Part shown: in pieces, positions 54,101-62,453 of the stretch
How positions within the stretch are numbered: the stretch's first letter is position 1
Layout: each line of letters opens with the position of its first letter
Source of the DNA: a bacterium CG_4_9_14_3_um_filter_65_15
Lineage (GTDB): Bacteria > Krumholzibacteriota > Krumholzibacteriia > LZORAL124-64-63
Assembly: GCA_002790835.1 (NCBI GenBank)
Contig: PFVX01000083.1
Coordinates: 1 to 64,000 of the forward strand
DNA: 64,000 nt
Direction: 5' to 3'
Notes under the pieces: generated by a model
Databases searched by the model: none
The model's input: the letters and a program-made list of their open reading frames with translations, nothing else
Told to the model about the DNA's origin: nothing
Made by a program: the position numbers and the translations under genes

Positions 54101-54632
54101 GCCGGTACCCGCGCTGGACCAGGGCGGCGCACAACTCGTCGGGATCCTGGATTTTCCCCGTCTTCAGGCGCAACAGGGCGCGTTCGAAAGTGTGGGGAGC
54201 CATGATGCGCTGGCGCAGGGCCGGCAGCGAGGTGACGATGATGCGGCCACTGCCGGCGCGGATCCGCTCCAGGCCGACGAAGAAATCGCCCACCATGGCC
54301 GGTTCGGGCGAGTTGCGGTCGAAGGCCAGCACGTCCTGTTGGGGGAGATAGACGGCGGATCCGGCGCCCAGCCAGACCTCCAGGTCGTCGGCGAGCTGTT
54401 CGGCGTCCTTGCGGTCGGCGGTCACCAGCAGGGCGGTTCCCCCGGCGCCGGGGCCGGCGGCCCATCCGGCCAGCAACGCTCCGGCGGCGCCGCCGTGCAG
54501 GCCGCGGATCAGGACGGGGTCATGCTCGGGGCCGCGCTCGATCGCCTCGGCGACACGGGCGGCCGCCGCCAGCAACCCTTCGCCGGCGGTGCTGCCCAGC
54601 AGGGATTCCTGCAGCAACCCTCCGTCGCTCAA
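51138..54632 (-). CDS. mfd: Transcription-repair coupling factor Mfd
   Basis: 1164 aa. Removes RNA polymerase stalled at DNA lesions and recruits UvrA. The UvrB-homology N-terminal module (YLPQQDVLAFDRNSPEP), the RNA-polymerase-interaction domain (PGEYVVHLEYGIGRFRGM), and the RecG-like helicase are all visible. Helicase motifs include GDVGFGKTEVAIRAAF (Walker A), DEEQRFGVRHKERIK (Walker B), LSATPIPRTL, and the TRG region with LRGRVGRS. TRCF C-domain present. The start is TTG overlapping the nifS stop (TTGA), so it is translationally coupled to cysteine desulfurase, an unusual pairing. Confidence 0.96.
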   Translation of the reverse strand: MSDGGLLQESLLGSTAGEGLLAAAARVAEAIERGPEHDPVLIRGLHGGAAGALLAGWAAGPGAGGTALLVTADRKDAEQLADDLEVWLGAGSAVYLPQQDVLAFDRNSPEPAMVGDFFVGLERIRAGSGRIIVTSLPALRQRIMAPHTFERALLRLKTGKIQDPDELCAALVQRGYRPAGLVAKVGDFARRGGMIDVFTPGEHPLRIEFFDDEIVSIRHFSVTTQRTTARGTEALILPVSHLLLDDDAVLGCLARVEERLLESGAPPDDDDFLHDLQARLEDRLVDDGLESYLPWLGPTATVADYLPVGTHVFWVDPVRLKEHSELLDQELPRLREGRLEHEAILPDLEELVEPAARLEHAGFRHTLVAGGWIVGDEAAAWLAEAPRQDVAFQTSGQDLRGGGAEALAERLRENAAEGRASLVVCDNKGQAERLIELLLDEGEVPAEALPRVGTLSAGFDWPEARLTVITDHEFFQRYRRPVRVRHRSSGLVKERASLRPGEYVVHLEYGIGRFRGMKVITVEGADRECLELEYGDGGKVFVPVENIDQIERYSTDQGANPPLARLGSGSWLKVKGRARKAIRAMAAELMEIYAVRKAQPGFAFPADTHLQRALEDSFLYEETPDQLTAITETKRDMEDTQPMDRLVCGDVGFGKTEVAIRAAFKAVTSGKQVAVLCPTTLLAQQHGETFGERFRDYPVRVEVLSRFRTPAEQKEILQRCADGKVDVLVGTHRLLSRDVKFKDLGLLVIDEEQRFGVRHKERIKELKRQVDVITLSATPIPRTLYLALMGARDMSLINTPPRDRLPIHTEICTFSRQVLVEAILREVHRGGQVFFVHNRVQTIEGVAQLIREHLPHVRVAWAHGQMQEEKLERIMLDFLDHKFDVLVATAIIESGLDMPRVNTIIIDRADRFGLAQLYQLRGRVGRSNHRAFAYLMTPPGERLTPDARRRLAALEEFQALGSGYHIAMRDLEIRGAGNLLGEEQHGHMEAIGFDLYCRLLEETVAELQGGGGVAPLDVKVEMRVSAYLPDDYVGDPQQKMDLYRRVARMRNPEGCARLAEEFKDRYGLLPAPVENLLTVQRLRILAGQAGIQEIKATRQGLDFFFAGGQEPAPPIIQGLMAKGPRGLKFKAIDQFIMKMPAAREEHLAAAAVMLERVLALRDKE

Positions 54633-55858
54633 AAGGTGGCCCGTTCGGCGTTGAAGGGCGTGATCATGCGCAAGCGTTCGATGATGGGCGGCAGGACCTG
54701 CACCACGTAGTCCACCTCGTCCTGCGTGTTGTAGCGCGACAGGGAGAAGCGGATGGATCCGTGGGTCAGGGTGAAGGGCAAACCCATCGCCCGCAGCACG
54801 TGGCTGGGCTCGAGGCTGCCGCTGGTGCAGGCCGACCCGCTGCTCGCGGCGACCCCCACACGATCGAGCAGCAACAGGATCCCCTCACCCTCGATGTACT
54901 GGAAGCTGAGGTTGCAGGTGTTGGGCAGGCGCCGCTCGCGGTCGCCGTTGAGGTGCACATCGGGGATGGCCTGAAGCAAGCCGTCCTGAAGCCGGTCGCG
55001 CAGGGCGCGCACCACGGTGTTCTCGTGATCCAGCCCTTCCGCAGCGAGATCACAGGCCACGCCCAGCCCGGCGATGCCCGGGGTGTTCTCGGTACCGGCG
55101 CGGCGTCCGCGTTCCTGGTGGCCGCCCGTGATGAGCGGTCGCAGCTTGGTACCCCGACGCACGTAGAGGGCGCCGACACCCTTGGGGGCATGCAGCTTGT
55201 GCCCCGAAATGGAGAGCAGGTCGATGGGGCTCTTCTTCACGTCCAGGGGCAGCTTGCCCGCCGCCTGTACGGCATCGACGTGGAACAGCGCGCCCTTGCT
55301 CTTGACGATTTTCCCGATGGCGTTGCTGTCGAAGATCACGCCGGTCTCGTTGTTGGCCATCATGATCGAGACGATGGCCGTGTCGTCGCGGACGGCTGCG
55401 CGCAATTCGTCCAGATCCAGCGCGCCGCTCTTGTCCACCCCGAGGTAGGTCACCTCGTGGCCATGACGTTTTTCCAGTTCGCGACACAGCCCCAGCACGG
55501 CCGGGTGCTCGACCTGCGTGGTCACCACGTGGCGCTTGTCCGGCTGGGCGTGCAGGGCGCCCACGATGGCCAGGTTGTCGCTCTCGGATCCCCCGCTGGT
55601 AAAGACGATCTCGCCGGCAGCCGCCGCACCCACCAGGGCGGCCACCTTGTCGCGCGCCGCGGCGACTTCCGCTCCGGCGGCGGCACCGAAACCGTGCATG
55701 CTCGAAGGATTGCCGAAGTTGCTGCGCAGCATGGGGATGACCTTCTCGGCCACTTCGGGCGCCACCTGGGTGGTGGCATTGTTGTCGAAATAAATGCCCT
55801 TTTCCGGCTTGTCCGGCAGACCATCGGTGAGGTTGAATTTCCGGCTCTGGGCACTCAT
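54629..55858 (-). CDS. nifS: Cysteine desulfurase NifS/IscS
   Basis: 409 aa PLP enzyme that takes sulfur from cysteine for iron-sulfur clusters. YFDNNATTQVAPEV at the start of the fold, EHPAV near residue 119, the PLP lysine in SISGHKLHAPKG (about residue 220), the substrate-binding RRAGTENTPGI, and the catalytic loop Cys in SSGSACTSGSLEPSHVL (about residue 345). It overlaps the NifU gene by one base (TGATG), so scaffold and sulfur donor are co-translated. Sequence is of the NifS class. Confidence 0.96.
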   Translation of the reverse strand: MSAQSRKFNLTDGLPDKPEKGIYFDNNATTQVAPEVAEKVIPMLRSNFGNPSSMHGFGAAAGAEVAAARDKVAALVGAAAAGEIVFTSGGSESDNLAIVGALHAQPDKRHVVTTQVEHPAVLGLCRELEKRHGHEVTYLGVDKSGALDLDELRAAVRDDTAIVSIMMANNETGVIFDSNAIGKIVKSKGALFHVDAVQAAGKLPLDVKKSPIDLLSISGHKLHAPKGVGALYVRRGTKLRPLITGGHQERGRRAGTENTPGIAGLGVACDLAAEGLDHENTVVRALRDRLQDGLLQAIPDVHLNGDRERRLPNTCNLSFQYIEGEGILLLLDRVGVAASSGSACTSGSLEPSHVLRAMGLPFTLTHGSIRFSLSRYNTQDEVDYVVQVLPPIIERLRMITPFNAERATF

Positions 55859-56754
55859 CAGCTGTTCACCTCGATCACTTCCAGCTTCTCGTCCACGAAT
55901 TCGTGCAGCCGGGATTCGACGTAGCCCTTGATGGTGGCGTCGGAGGCGCGGCAGGCCGCGCAGGCCCCGGTCAGGCGCACGAACACGCTATCCCCCTGCA
56001 TGCGCACGAACTCGATGTCGCCCCCGTCGTTGCGCAGGGCCGGGGCGATATCCTCTTCCAGCAACTCCCGGATGCGGGCGGCGCGCGGATCCTCCTCGGT
56101 CGCCGGTGCGGGCGTGGCGGGAGAGAGTTCCGTCAGCTCGACCAGGCCCTTGGGCGGCGGCGCTTCGCCCCGCTCGATCTGGTCCCAGCAGTCGCGCAGC
56201 ATGTCGGCGATGTCGTGGTGGCAATCGGTGCAGCCACCGCCGGCCTTGGTGTAATGGGTCACGTCCTCGATCTCCTGCAGGCGGTGGTCGAGGATGGCCT
56301 GGCGGACGGTGTCCTTGCTGACCTGCAGGCAGTGGCAGAGGATGGTTTCGCGGTGCAGCAGGTCGCAGGGCACGCCTTTGCCCAGCCGCTTGTAGTAATC
56401 GATCATGGCGGCCTCGAGGGCTTCGCGTCCCATGACCGAGCAGTGCATCTTCTCGCGGGGCAGGCCGTCCAGAGCGTCGGCGATGTCCTCGTTGGTGATT
56501 CGGGCGGCCTCTTCGAGGGTCTTGCCCTTGACCATCTCGGTCAGCACGCTGCTGCTGGCGATGGCGCTGCCGCAGCCGAAAGTCTGGAAACGGCATTCGG
56601 CGATCCGGGCCTGGTCATCCAGCTTGAAGGACAGCCGCAGGGCATCGCCGCAGGCCATGGAGCCCACCTCGCCCACTCCGTCGGGATTCTCGATCTCGCC
56701 GACGTTGCGCGGGTTCATGAAGTGGTCGAAGACCTTTTCGGAATAGTTCCACAT
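55858..56754 (-). CDS. nifU: Modular iron-sulfur scaffold NifU
   Basis: 298 aa with the full three-part NifU layout. Residues 1-125 are IscU-like, with three scaffold cysteines in SMACGDALRL, FGCGSAIASSS and KMHCSVMGREAL. Residues about 139-190 are a BFD-type [2Fe-2S] domain (CHCLQVS and GGGCTDCHHD). Residues about 225-298 are the NifU C-terminal scaffold (RNDGGDIEFV and GACAACRASDATIKG). Assembles clusters with sulfur from NifS, encoded next. Full-length NifU is found in many non-nitrogen-fixers; no nif structural genes are present. AAAGGAG lies eight bases before the ATG. Confidence 0.95.
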   Translation of the reverse strand: MWNYSEKVFDHFMNPRNVGEIENPDGVGEVGSMACGDALRLSFKLDDQARIAECRFQTFGCGSAIASSSVLTEMVKGKTLEEAARITNEDIADALDGLPREKMHCSVMGREALEAAMIDYYKRLGKGVPCDLLHRETILCHCLQVSKDTVRQAILDHRLQEIEDVTHYTKAGGGCTDCHHDIADMLRDCWDQIERGEAPPPKGLVELTELSPATPAPATEEDPRAARIRELLEEDIAPALRNDGGDIEFVRMQGDSVFVRLTGACAACRASDATIKGYVESRLHEFVDEKLEVIEVNS

Positions 56755-56800
56755 AAGCGGGCTCCTTTCGTGCTGAAAAGTAGATGAAAACCCGCAATTA

Positions 56801-58909
56801 TCAACCAGAACCCCGCCCCAGGCGGAGTTCCAGCATCAGCACGCCGATCGTCAGCAGGAAGAACCAGGGCGCCAGATCCCGACCTTTCAACAGGCGGCCC
56901 ATGCGGCCGGGGGCCGCTCCGGTCAGGTCTCCGCCGACGGTCAGCCCCGCGGCGGTCATCCGGGCTCCCCAGGGACCGGGCTCCTCCAGGGACAGGCCCG
57001 ATTCGGCGCCGGGCACCCCGATGGCGACCTGGCCCAGGGTGTCGGTGCCGGCGGTCACGACGGCGAATCCGGCCCGGCGGGACGATCCGCAACGCAGCTG
57101 GGGCCGGGCGCCGTTCCAATCGGCGATCACCGGCAGGGCCCGGGTCTCACCGGGCAGGCGCACCACGGGAGCGGGATTTCCCGGCTCCGTGGGCGGAGTC
57201 CAGCCGCGGGGCGGGTTCACGGCGATCTCCTGCCCCACCGCAAGATTGTCCCGATCGTTCTGGTCGCCGGCGGCCGCCAGCCAGGAGGTCATGCGCTGCA
57301 ACAAGGGCAGGGCCATGGCACTGACGGGCAGGTCACCGGACTCGGGCCGCATGTCGCTGGCCATGACCAGGACGCGTCCGGCATCCCGTTGCTTCAGCAT
57401 CACCAGGGGATCGCCGCCCGGCAGGGCCAGCAGCACCCGTTCCTGCCTTTCCTGGAGCGAAAACCACCGGCGCCAGCGAATGTCCCGCAGGGTGCCCAGG
57501 GCGTCTCTTCCGAAGCCGGTCAGGATCTCGTCCTGGTCGTCGATCAGCCGCATGGCCAGCCCCTCGTCCTGGACCTGGAAGCGGGGGGTCTGATCGCCGA
57601 ACCCAAAGGCCGGCAACAAGGTCGACCCGAGGTAGGCCGCTTGGGTCGGGTCCCCGGCCATCAGGAACGCGCCACCTCCGCCGCGAATCCAGGCGCCGAT
57701 TCCCGCCAGGGCGGTTCGTCCCACCGGGTCGGGATCCACCAGGACCAGCACCCCCGAGCGATCGAGATCGCCGGTGACCAGGTCGGCGGAAATCACCGGG
57801 CGCACGGCGAACGGTTGTCCCCGGCTGCCGGGGTCGAGGGCCTGCTGCAAAAAGCGCCAGCCCCCGCGGCCGGGCGGGCCGTCGTCGGGGCGATCGGCTC
57901 CGTGGACCAGCAGGACCGGCACCCCGGCGCCGACCCGCAAGAGGAAGGGCCGCGCATCGTCGGCCGGCAGGCGGTCGCCGGGTTTGCGGATCCAGCCGCG
58001 GTGCAGGCCGGGCGCGGGCACGGTGAGGGAAAATTCGAGGTCGCGGATTCCGTTGCCCTCTCCCGTGGCCACCGCCTCGCCCGCCTCGATGCCGTCCAGC
58101 TCCAGGGTGAACGGTTCGTCGGCGACATCGGTCAGGACCCGCGCCGTCACGGTGATGGTTTCGCCCGTGCGCAGCGCGCGCGGGGGCAGGACCACGTCCA
58201 TGATTCCGCCCCCGGCGGCGGTCTCACCCGTGCGCCGGACCAGGAAGCGCACCGGCAGTTCTTCCTCCAGGTCGGCCGCGACACCCGCCAGGTCCGGCCG
58301 GCTGCGCGTTCTCTGCAGGTCGCTGAACAGGACCACGTCGACGGCGCTGCCGGGGGCGCCCCGCACCTGGCGCACGACCTCGGGCAGGGTGGTTTCCAGG
58401 GCGAATGTGCCGTCATCCGGCACCAGCTGGGTCAAAACCTCCCGGGGCACCGTTCCGGCGGGCAACCAGTCGCCGAGCAGCGGGGTGACCTCCGCGCCGG
58501 CTGCGAGAATCTGGATGGGCGTGGCTTCGGGCAGCATGCGGAGCATGCGCGCCCCGTCGGTCGCGGCCTGCGCCAGGCGGGTGCCGTCTTCCTCCTGGGT
58601 GCCCATGCTGGCGCTGGTATCCAGGACCATCAGCACGCTGTGGCCGGCGAGCCCGCCGCCCAGGCCGCCCCAGCGCGGCCCGGCCACCGCCAGGGTCAAG
58701 AGCAGGACCGCCAACACACGCAGCAAGAGCAACAGCCAGCGGCGGGTGCTCAGGCGCCGGGTCTGGCGGGCCTGGACCTCCGTCAGGAAGCGCAGGTCGC
58801 TGAACTTCTCGCGCCGCACCTTGCGGCGACTCAGAAAGTGGATGATCACCGGCAACGTGGCGGCCAGGGCGCCGAAGAGCAGGGCGGGGTTGGCGAAACT
58901 CAAGGGCAT
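56801..58909 (-). CDS. BatA/VWA membrane protein
   Basis: 702 aa. N-terminal BatA module (MPLSFANPALLFGALAATLPVIIHFL, then RRKVRREKFSDLRFL) with a second span at about residues 57-78. A von Willebrand A domain follows, its metal site DTSASMG near residue 96. A long extracytoplasmic part includes an amidotransferase-like region (ISADLVTGDLDRSGVLVLVDPD), and a C-terminal span (WFFLLTIGVLMLELRL) closes the protein. Belongs to the MoxR-DUF58-BatA gene set, whose role is thought to be envelope or chaperone-related. It overlaps the DUF58 gene by one base (TGATG). Confidence 0.88.
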   Translation of the reverse strand: MPLSFANPALLFGALAATLPVIIHFLSRRKVRREKFSDLRFLTEVQARQTRRLSTRRWLLLLLRVLAVLLLTLAVAGPRWGGLGGGLAGHSVLMVLDTSASMGTQEEDGTRLAQAATDGARMLRMLPEATPIQILAAGAEVTPLLGDWLPAGTVPREVLTQLVPDDGTFALETTLPEVVRQVRGAPGSAVDVVLFSDLQRTRSRPDLAGVAADLEEELPVRFLVRRTGETAAGGGIMDVVLPPRALRTGETITVTARVLTDVADEPFTLELDGIEAGEAVATGEGNGIRDLEFSLTVPAPGLHRGWIRKPGDRLPADDARPFLLRVGAGVPVLLVHGADRPDDGPPGRGGWRFLQQALDPGSRGQPFAVRPVISADLVTGDLDRSGVLVLVDPDPVGRTALAGIGAWIRGGGGAFLMAGDPTQAAYLGSTLLPAFGFGDQTPRFQVQDEGLAMRLIDDQDEILTGFGRDALGTLRDIRWRRWFSLQERQERVLLALPGGDPLVMLKQRDAGRVLVMASDMRPESGDLPVSAMALPLLQRMTSWLAAAGDQNDRDNLAVGQEIAVNPPRGWTPPTEPGNPAPVVRLPGETRALPVIADWNGARPQLRCGSSRRAGFAVVTAGTDTLGQVAIGVPGAESGLSLEEPGPWGARMTAAGLTVGGDLTGAAPGRMGRLLKGRDLAPWFFLLTIGVLMLELRLGRGSG

Positions 58910-59801
58910 CAGGACATCCGCCGGCGTTTCTGGAGATAGGCGGCCAGGGCCGGGGCGAAGGCGGTCGACGTGGTCATCTCCACCATGTCCACCAGCCTAC
59001 GGCGGCATTCGCGGCGCAGGTCGTCGCGCCAGGCTTCGAAGCCGCGCCGGTAGTCGGCGCCCATGTGGGCCGGCTCCAGGCGCACTCGCCGGCCGGGTTC
59101 CTCCAGAGCCTCGAACTCGACCTCGCCGGAGAATTTGAGGTCCACCTCGCGGGGGTCGAGAACCTGGAAGACCAGCACCTCGTGGCCGCGGTGGCGGAAG
59201 TGCTTCAGGCCGTCAAGGACCGCGGCGGGGTCGTCCATCATGTCGCTCAGCAGGATCACCAGACCGCGGCGCGGGATGCGTTCGGCCACGTTGTGCAGCA
59301 CCGGGCCCAGGCGCGTGCCGTGACCGTCGGGCAAGTGTTCCAGCACCTTGAGCACCTGGAAGAGCTGGCGGCGCATCGAGCGGGCCGGCACGCGTTCGAG
59401 GGGCTGTTCGTCGAAGGTCACCAGGCCCACGGCGTCGTTCTGGCGCAGCAGCAGGTAGCTCAGCGCGGCGGCCAGCCAGGCGGCATAGGTCCGTTTGAGG
59501 GGCAGCTTGGGGTCGCTGCGGTAGGACATGCTCGCCGAACAATCCACCAGGATGGTGGCGCGCAGGTTGGTCTCCTCGGCGAAGACCTTCAGGTAGTGGC
59601 GATCGGTCTTGGCGAACAGGCGCCAGTCGATGTTGTTGACCGGTTCGCCGGGGATGTACTGGCGGTACTCGGCGAACTCGGCGCTGAAGCCGTGGTACGG
59701 ACTGCGGTGCAGTCCCATCAGGAACCCTTCGACCATCAGCCGGGCGATGAGATCCAGACGGCCCAGGCTGCCGATGGTCTCGGGGCTCAGGAGCGGATCG
59801 C

Positions 59802-59805
<4 letters not shown>
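58909..59805 (-). CDS. DUF58 domain protein (VWA-like)
   Basis: 298 aa, start GTG overlapping the MoxR stop (GTGA). Contains the DUF58 signature EFAEYRQYIPGEPVNNIDWRLFAK followed by ATILVDCSASMSY, a VWA-like metal-site segment near residue 92. No membrane span, so probably cytoplasmic. DUF58 proteins are partners of MoxR ATPases. The following gene is BatA-type, giving the standard MoxR-DUF58-BatA order. Confidence 0.92.
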
Positions 59806-60785
<980 letters not shown>

Positions 60786-61017
60786 GGGGAATCCTTTCGC
60801 AGAGGGCTGAAAACGGCGGCTGGGGCCGCGCGGGTCGGGAGTATAGAACGATAAGGGCGGAAGGTTCCAGCGTCCACTGAAGGCGGTGTTTGATCGGCGG
60901 CTATGCGGGGCGTGAATAACGAAAGGTCATGTTTTCCCAGATTATGCCGTTAACATACCGATGAGGGGAAGGATCCCCAGCGCCCTTCCAGGCGATGGCA
61001 CCGAAGGACCAGAGAAT

Positions 61018-61650
61018 TTGGGCCTGCGAAGCAAAACCAACGTGGCCGCGCTCAACGTGCAACGCCACCTGATGAACACCACGGCGCGCGTCACGCGCTC
61101 CCTCGAGCGCCTGAACAGCGGTCTGCGGATCAATCGAGCCGCCGACGATCCCGCCGGTCTGGCCGTATCCGAGAAGCTGAAGGCGGAGATCCGCGGCCTG
61201 GAAGTCGGCGTCCGCAACGCCGGCGACGGCATCAGCGTGCTGCAGACGGCCGACGGCGCCCTGGGCACGATCGCCGATATCCTCCTGCGAATGAGTGAAC
61301 TGACGGTGCAAGCCCGAAACGGCACCGTCAGCGACACCGACGCGGCTATCTGGACGCCGAGTTCCAGTCGCTCATCGAAGAGGTGAACCGCATCGCCCCC
61401 GGCGCCGAGTTCAGCGGGCTCAAGCTGCTGGACGGGTCGGGCGGCAGCGTATCGGTGAGCCTCGGCAATGGATCGGTCGATCTCGGCCTGGGCGGGGACT
61501 TCACCGCCGCCAACAGCCGCATCCGCGACGTGGACTACGCCGCCGAGATGCGAGTTGACGAGCGCCCAGATCCTGCAGCAGGTGGCCGTCGCCATGCTGG
61601 TCCAGGCCAACAGGCAGCAGGCTCTGATCCTCCAGCTTGACGACTTCTGA
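61018..61650 (+). pseudogene. Decayed flagellin gene
   Basis: Starts at TTG 61018, nine bases after GAAGGA, reading LGLRSKTNVAALNVQRHL and on through GLRINRAADDPAGLAVSEKL and SVLQTADGALGTIADIL, the flagellin N-terminal D0/D1 domain. Near 61341 the reading frame is lost: expected SDTDRGYLDAEFQSLIEEV continues in another frame, consistent with loss of one base. That frame runs to RIRDVDYAAEM near 61550. A second shift restores the C-terminal TSAQILQQVAVAMLVQAN...LQLDDF in a third register. The central helices of D1 are also missing. Three separate lesions make a functional product unlikely. No other flagellar gene is in the window. Confidence 0.85.
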
Positions 61651-61691
61651 TCGGGTATCCGCGATGGACACCGGGCACCGCCGGTGATAGG

Positions 61692-62240
61692 ATGCCACCA
61701 AGATTTGGGTTCGCTGTATATCTCATATCCTTGCACACAACTCGGTGCCGAGGCGGATTTTCTCGAAAACAGGGGCGTTTTACCCACGAAGCAAATCATC
61801 CCCAAATTTCCGCCATCGAAGTGACCCGCGACAACCTGACCAGCCGCGCCGGGTTGACCATGTTTGCCCGCTACCTCGATCGGATCGGCGTGGCCTGGTT
61901 TGCCGAGCGGTGGCTTGGCCAGATCCGCAAGAGCGGCAAGGGTTCCCCGGCATCCGAGTGCCTTCGACAGATCCTGTTGTTTCTCGTCGATGATACCTGC
62001 CGCCACCTGACCCAATTCGATGCCCTCAAGGATGATCCAGGATATGCGGCCACCATCGAGCGAAGGCCTCAGGATTTGCTGTCCTCCCACGCCGTCAAAC
62101 GCTTCTGCGGCAACTTCACTTTCGGCCGGATCTGGTTGCTGCGCAAACTGCTGCAGGAGGTTTTCATCTGGAGGCTTACGGCTGGACCACCACTTCCACA
62201 TACCACATTCATCATCGCGGTGTGCAATATAGACTTATAA
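61692..62240 (+). pseudogene. N-terminal fragment of a DDE transposase (IS1380-like)
   Basis: 182 aa open frame. From about residue 40 the sequence reads ISAIEVTRDNLTSRAGLTMF, then QIRKSGKGSPASE, HLTQFDALKDDPGY and SSHAVKRFCGNF...LLQEVFIWRL. This resembles the N-terminal part of IS1380-family transposases as I recall them. After FIWRL (near 62175) the similarity stops and the frame ends, before any of the catalytic Asp/Glu residues. The first ~35 residues are probably not genuine. A broken insertion-sequence remnant between the flagellin wreck and an intact-looking transposase. Confidence 0.65.
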
Positions 62241-62419
62241 GGCTTTGTCACGAATTTCTGGGGGAACTCCTGCGGCTTTCGATTTGACACGGGATGATCG
62301 CGGTGGGACAATCTCCGAGGATTTGGTGCGATCCGGGGCGTCCGGAGGTGGGACTATGCGGTTGAATTTCTTTTTGCATGCAACCTACCGGGAAAACTCC
62401 CATTTGCTGCAATTTGTTC

Positions 62420-62447
62420 TTGACATGTAAGACCCTGCTGATATTCT
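62420..62447 (+). promoter_or_regulatory. Candidate promoter of the IS1634-like transposase
   Basis: TTGACA (62420-62425) and TATTCT (62442-62447) with a 16-base spacer. A start site about seven bases later would fall at the transposase ATG (62454), so the message may have almost no leader; only a weak AGG precedes the ATG. Confidence 0.5.
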
Positions 62448-62453
62448 CCAGGC

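Noticed and set aside
51195-54710. 1171-codon open frame on the plus strand opposite mfd
   Set aside because: It lies wholly over a well-recognised mfd, has no family motif, and is rich in Gly/Gln/His as expected from the complement of a GC-rich gene.
60786-61017. Possible sigma-28 flagellar promoter (CCGATGAG near 60957) before the flagellin relic
   Set aside because: Only part of the -10 pattern is present and no matching -35 box lies at the right distance.
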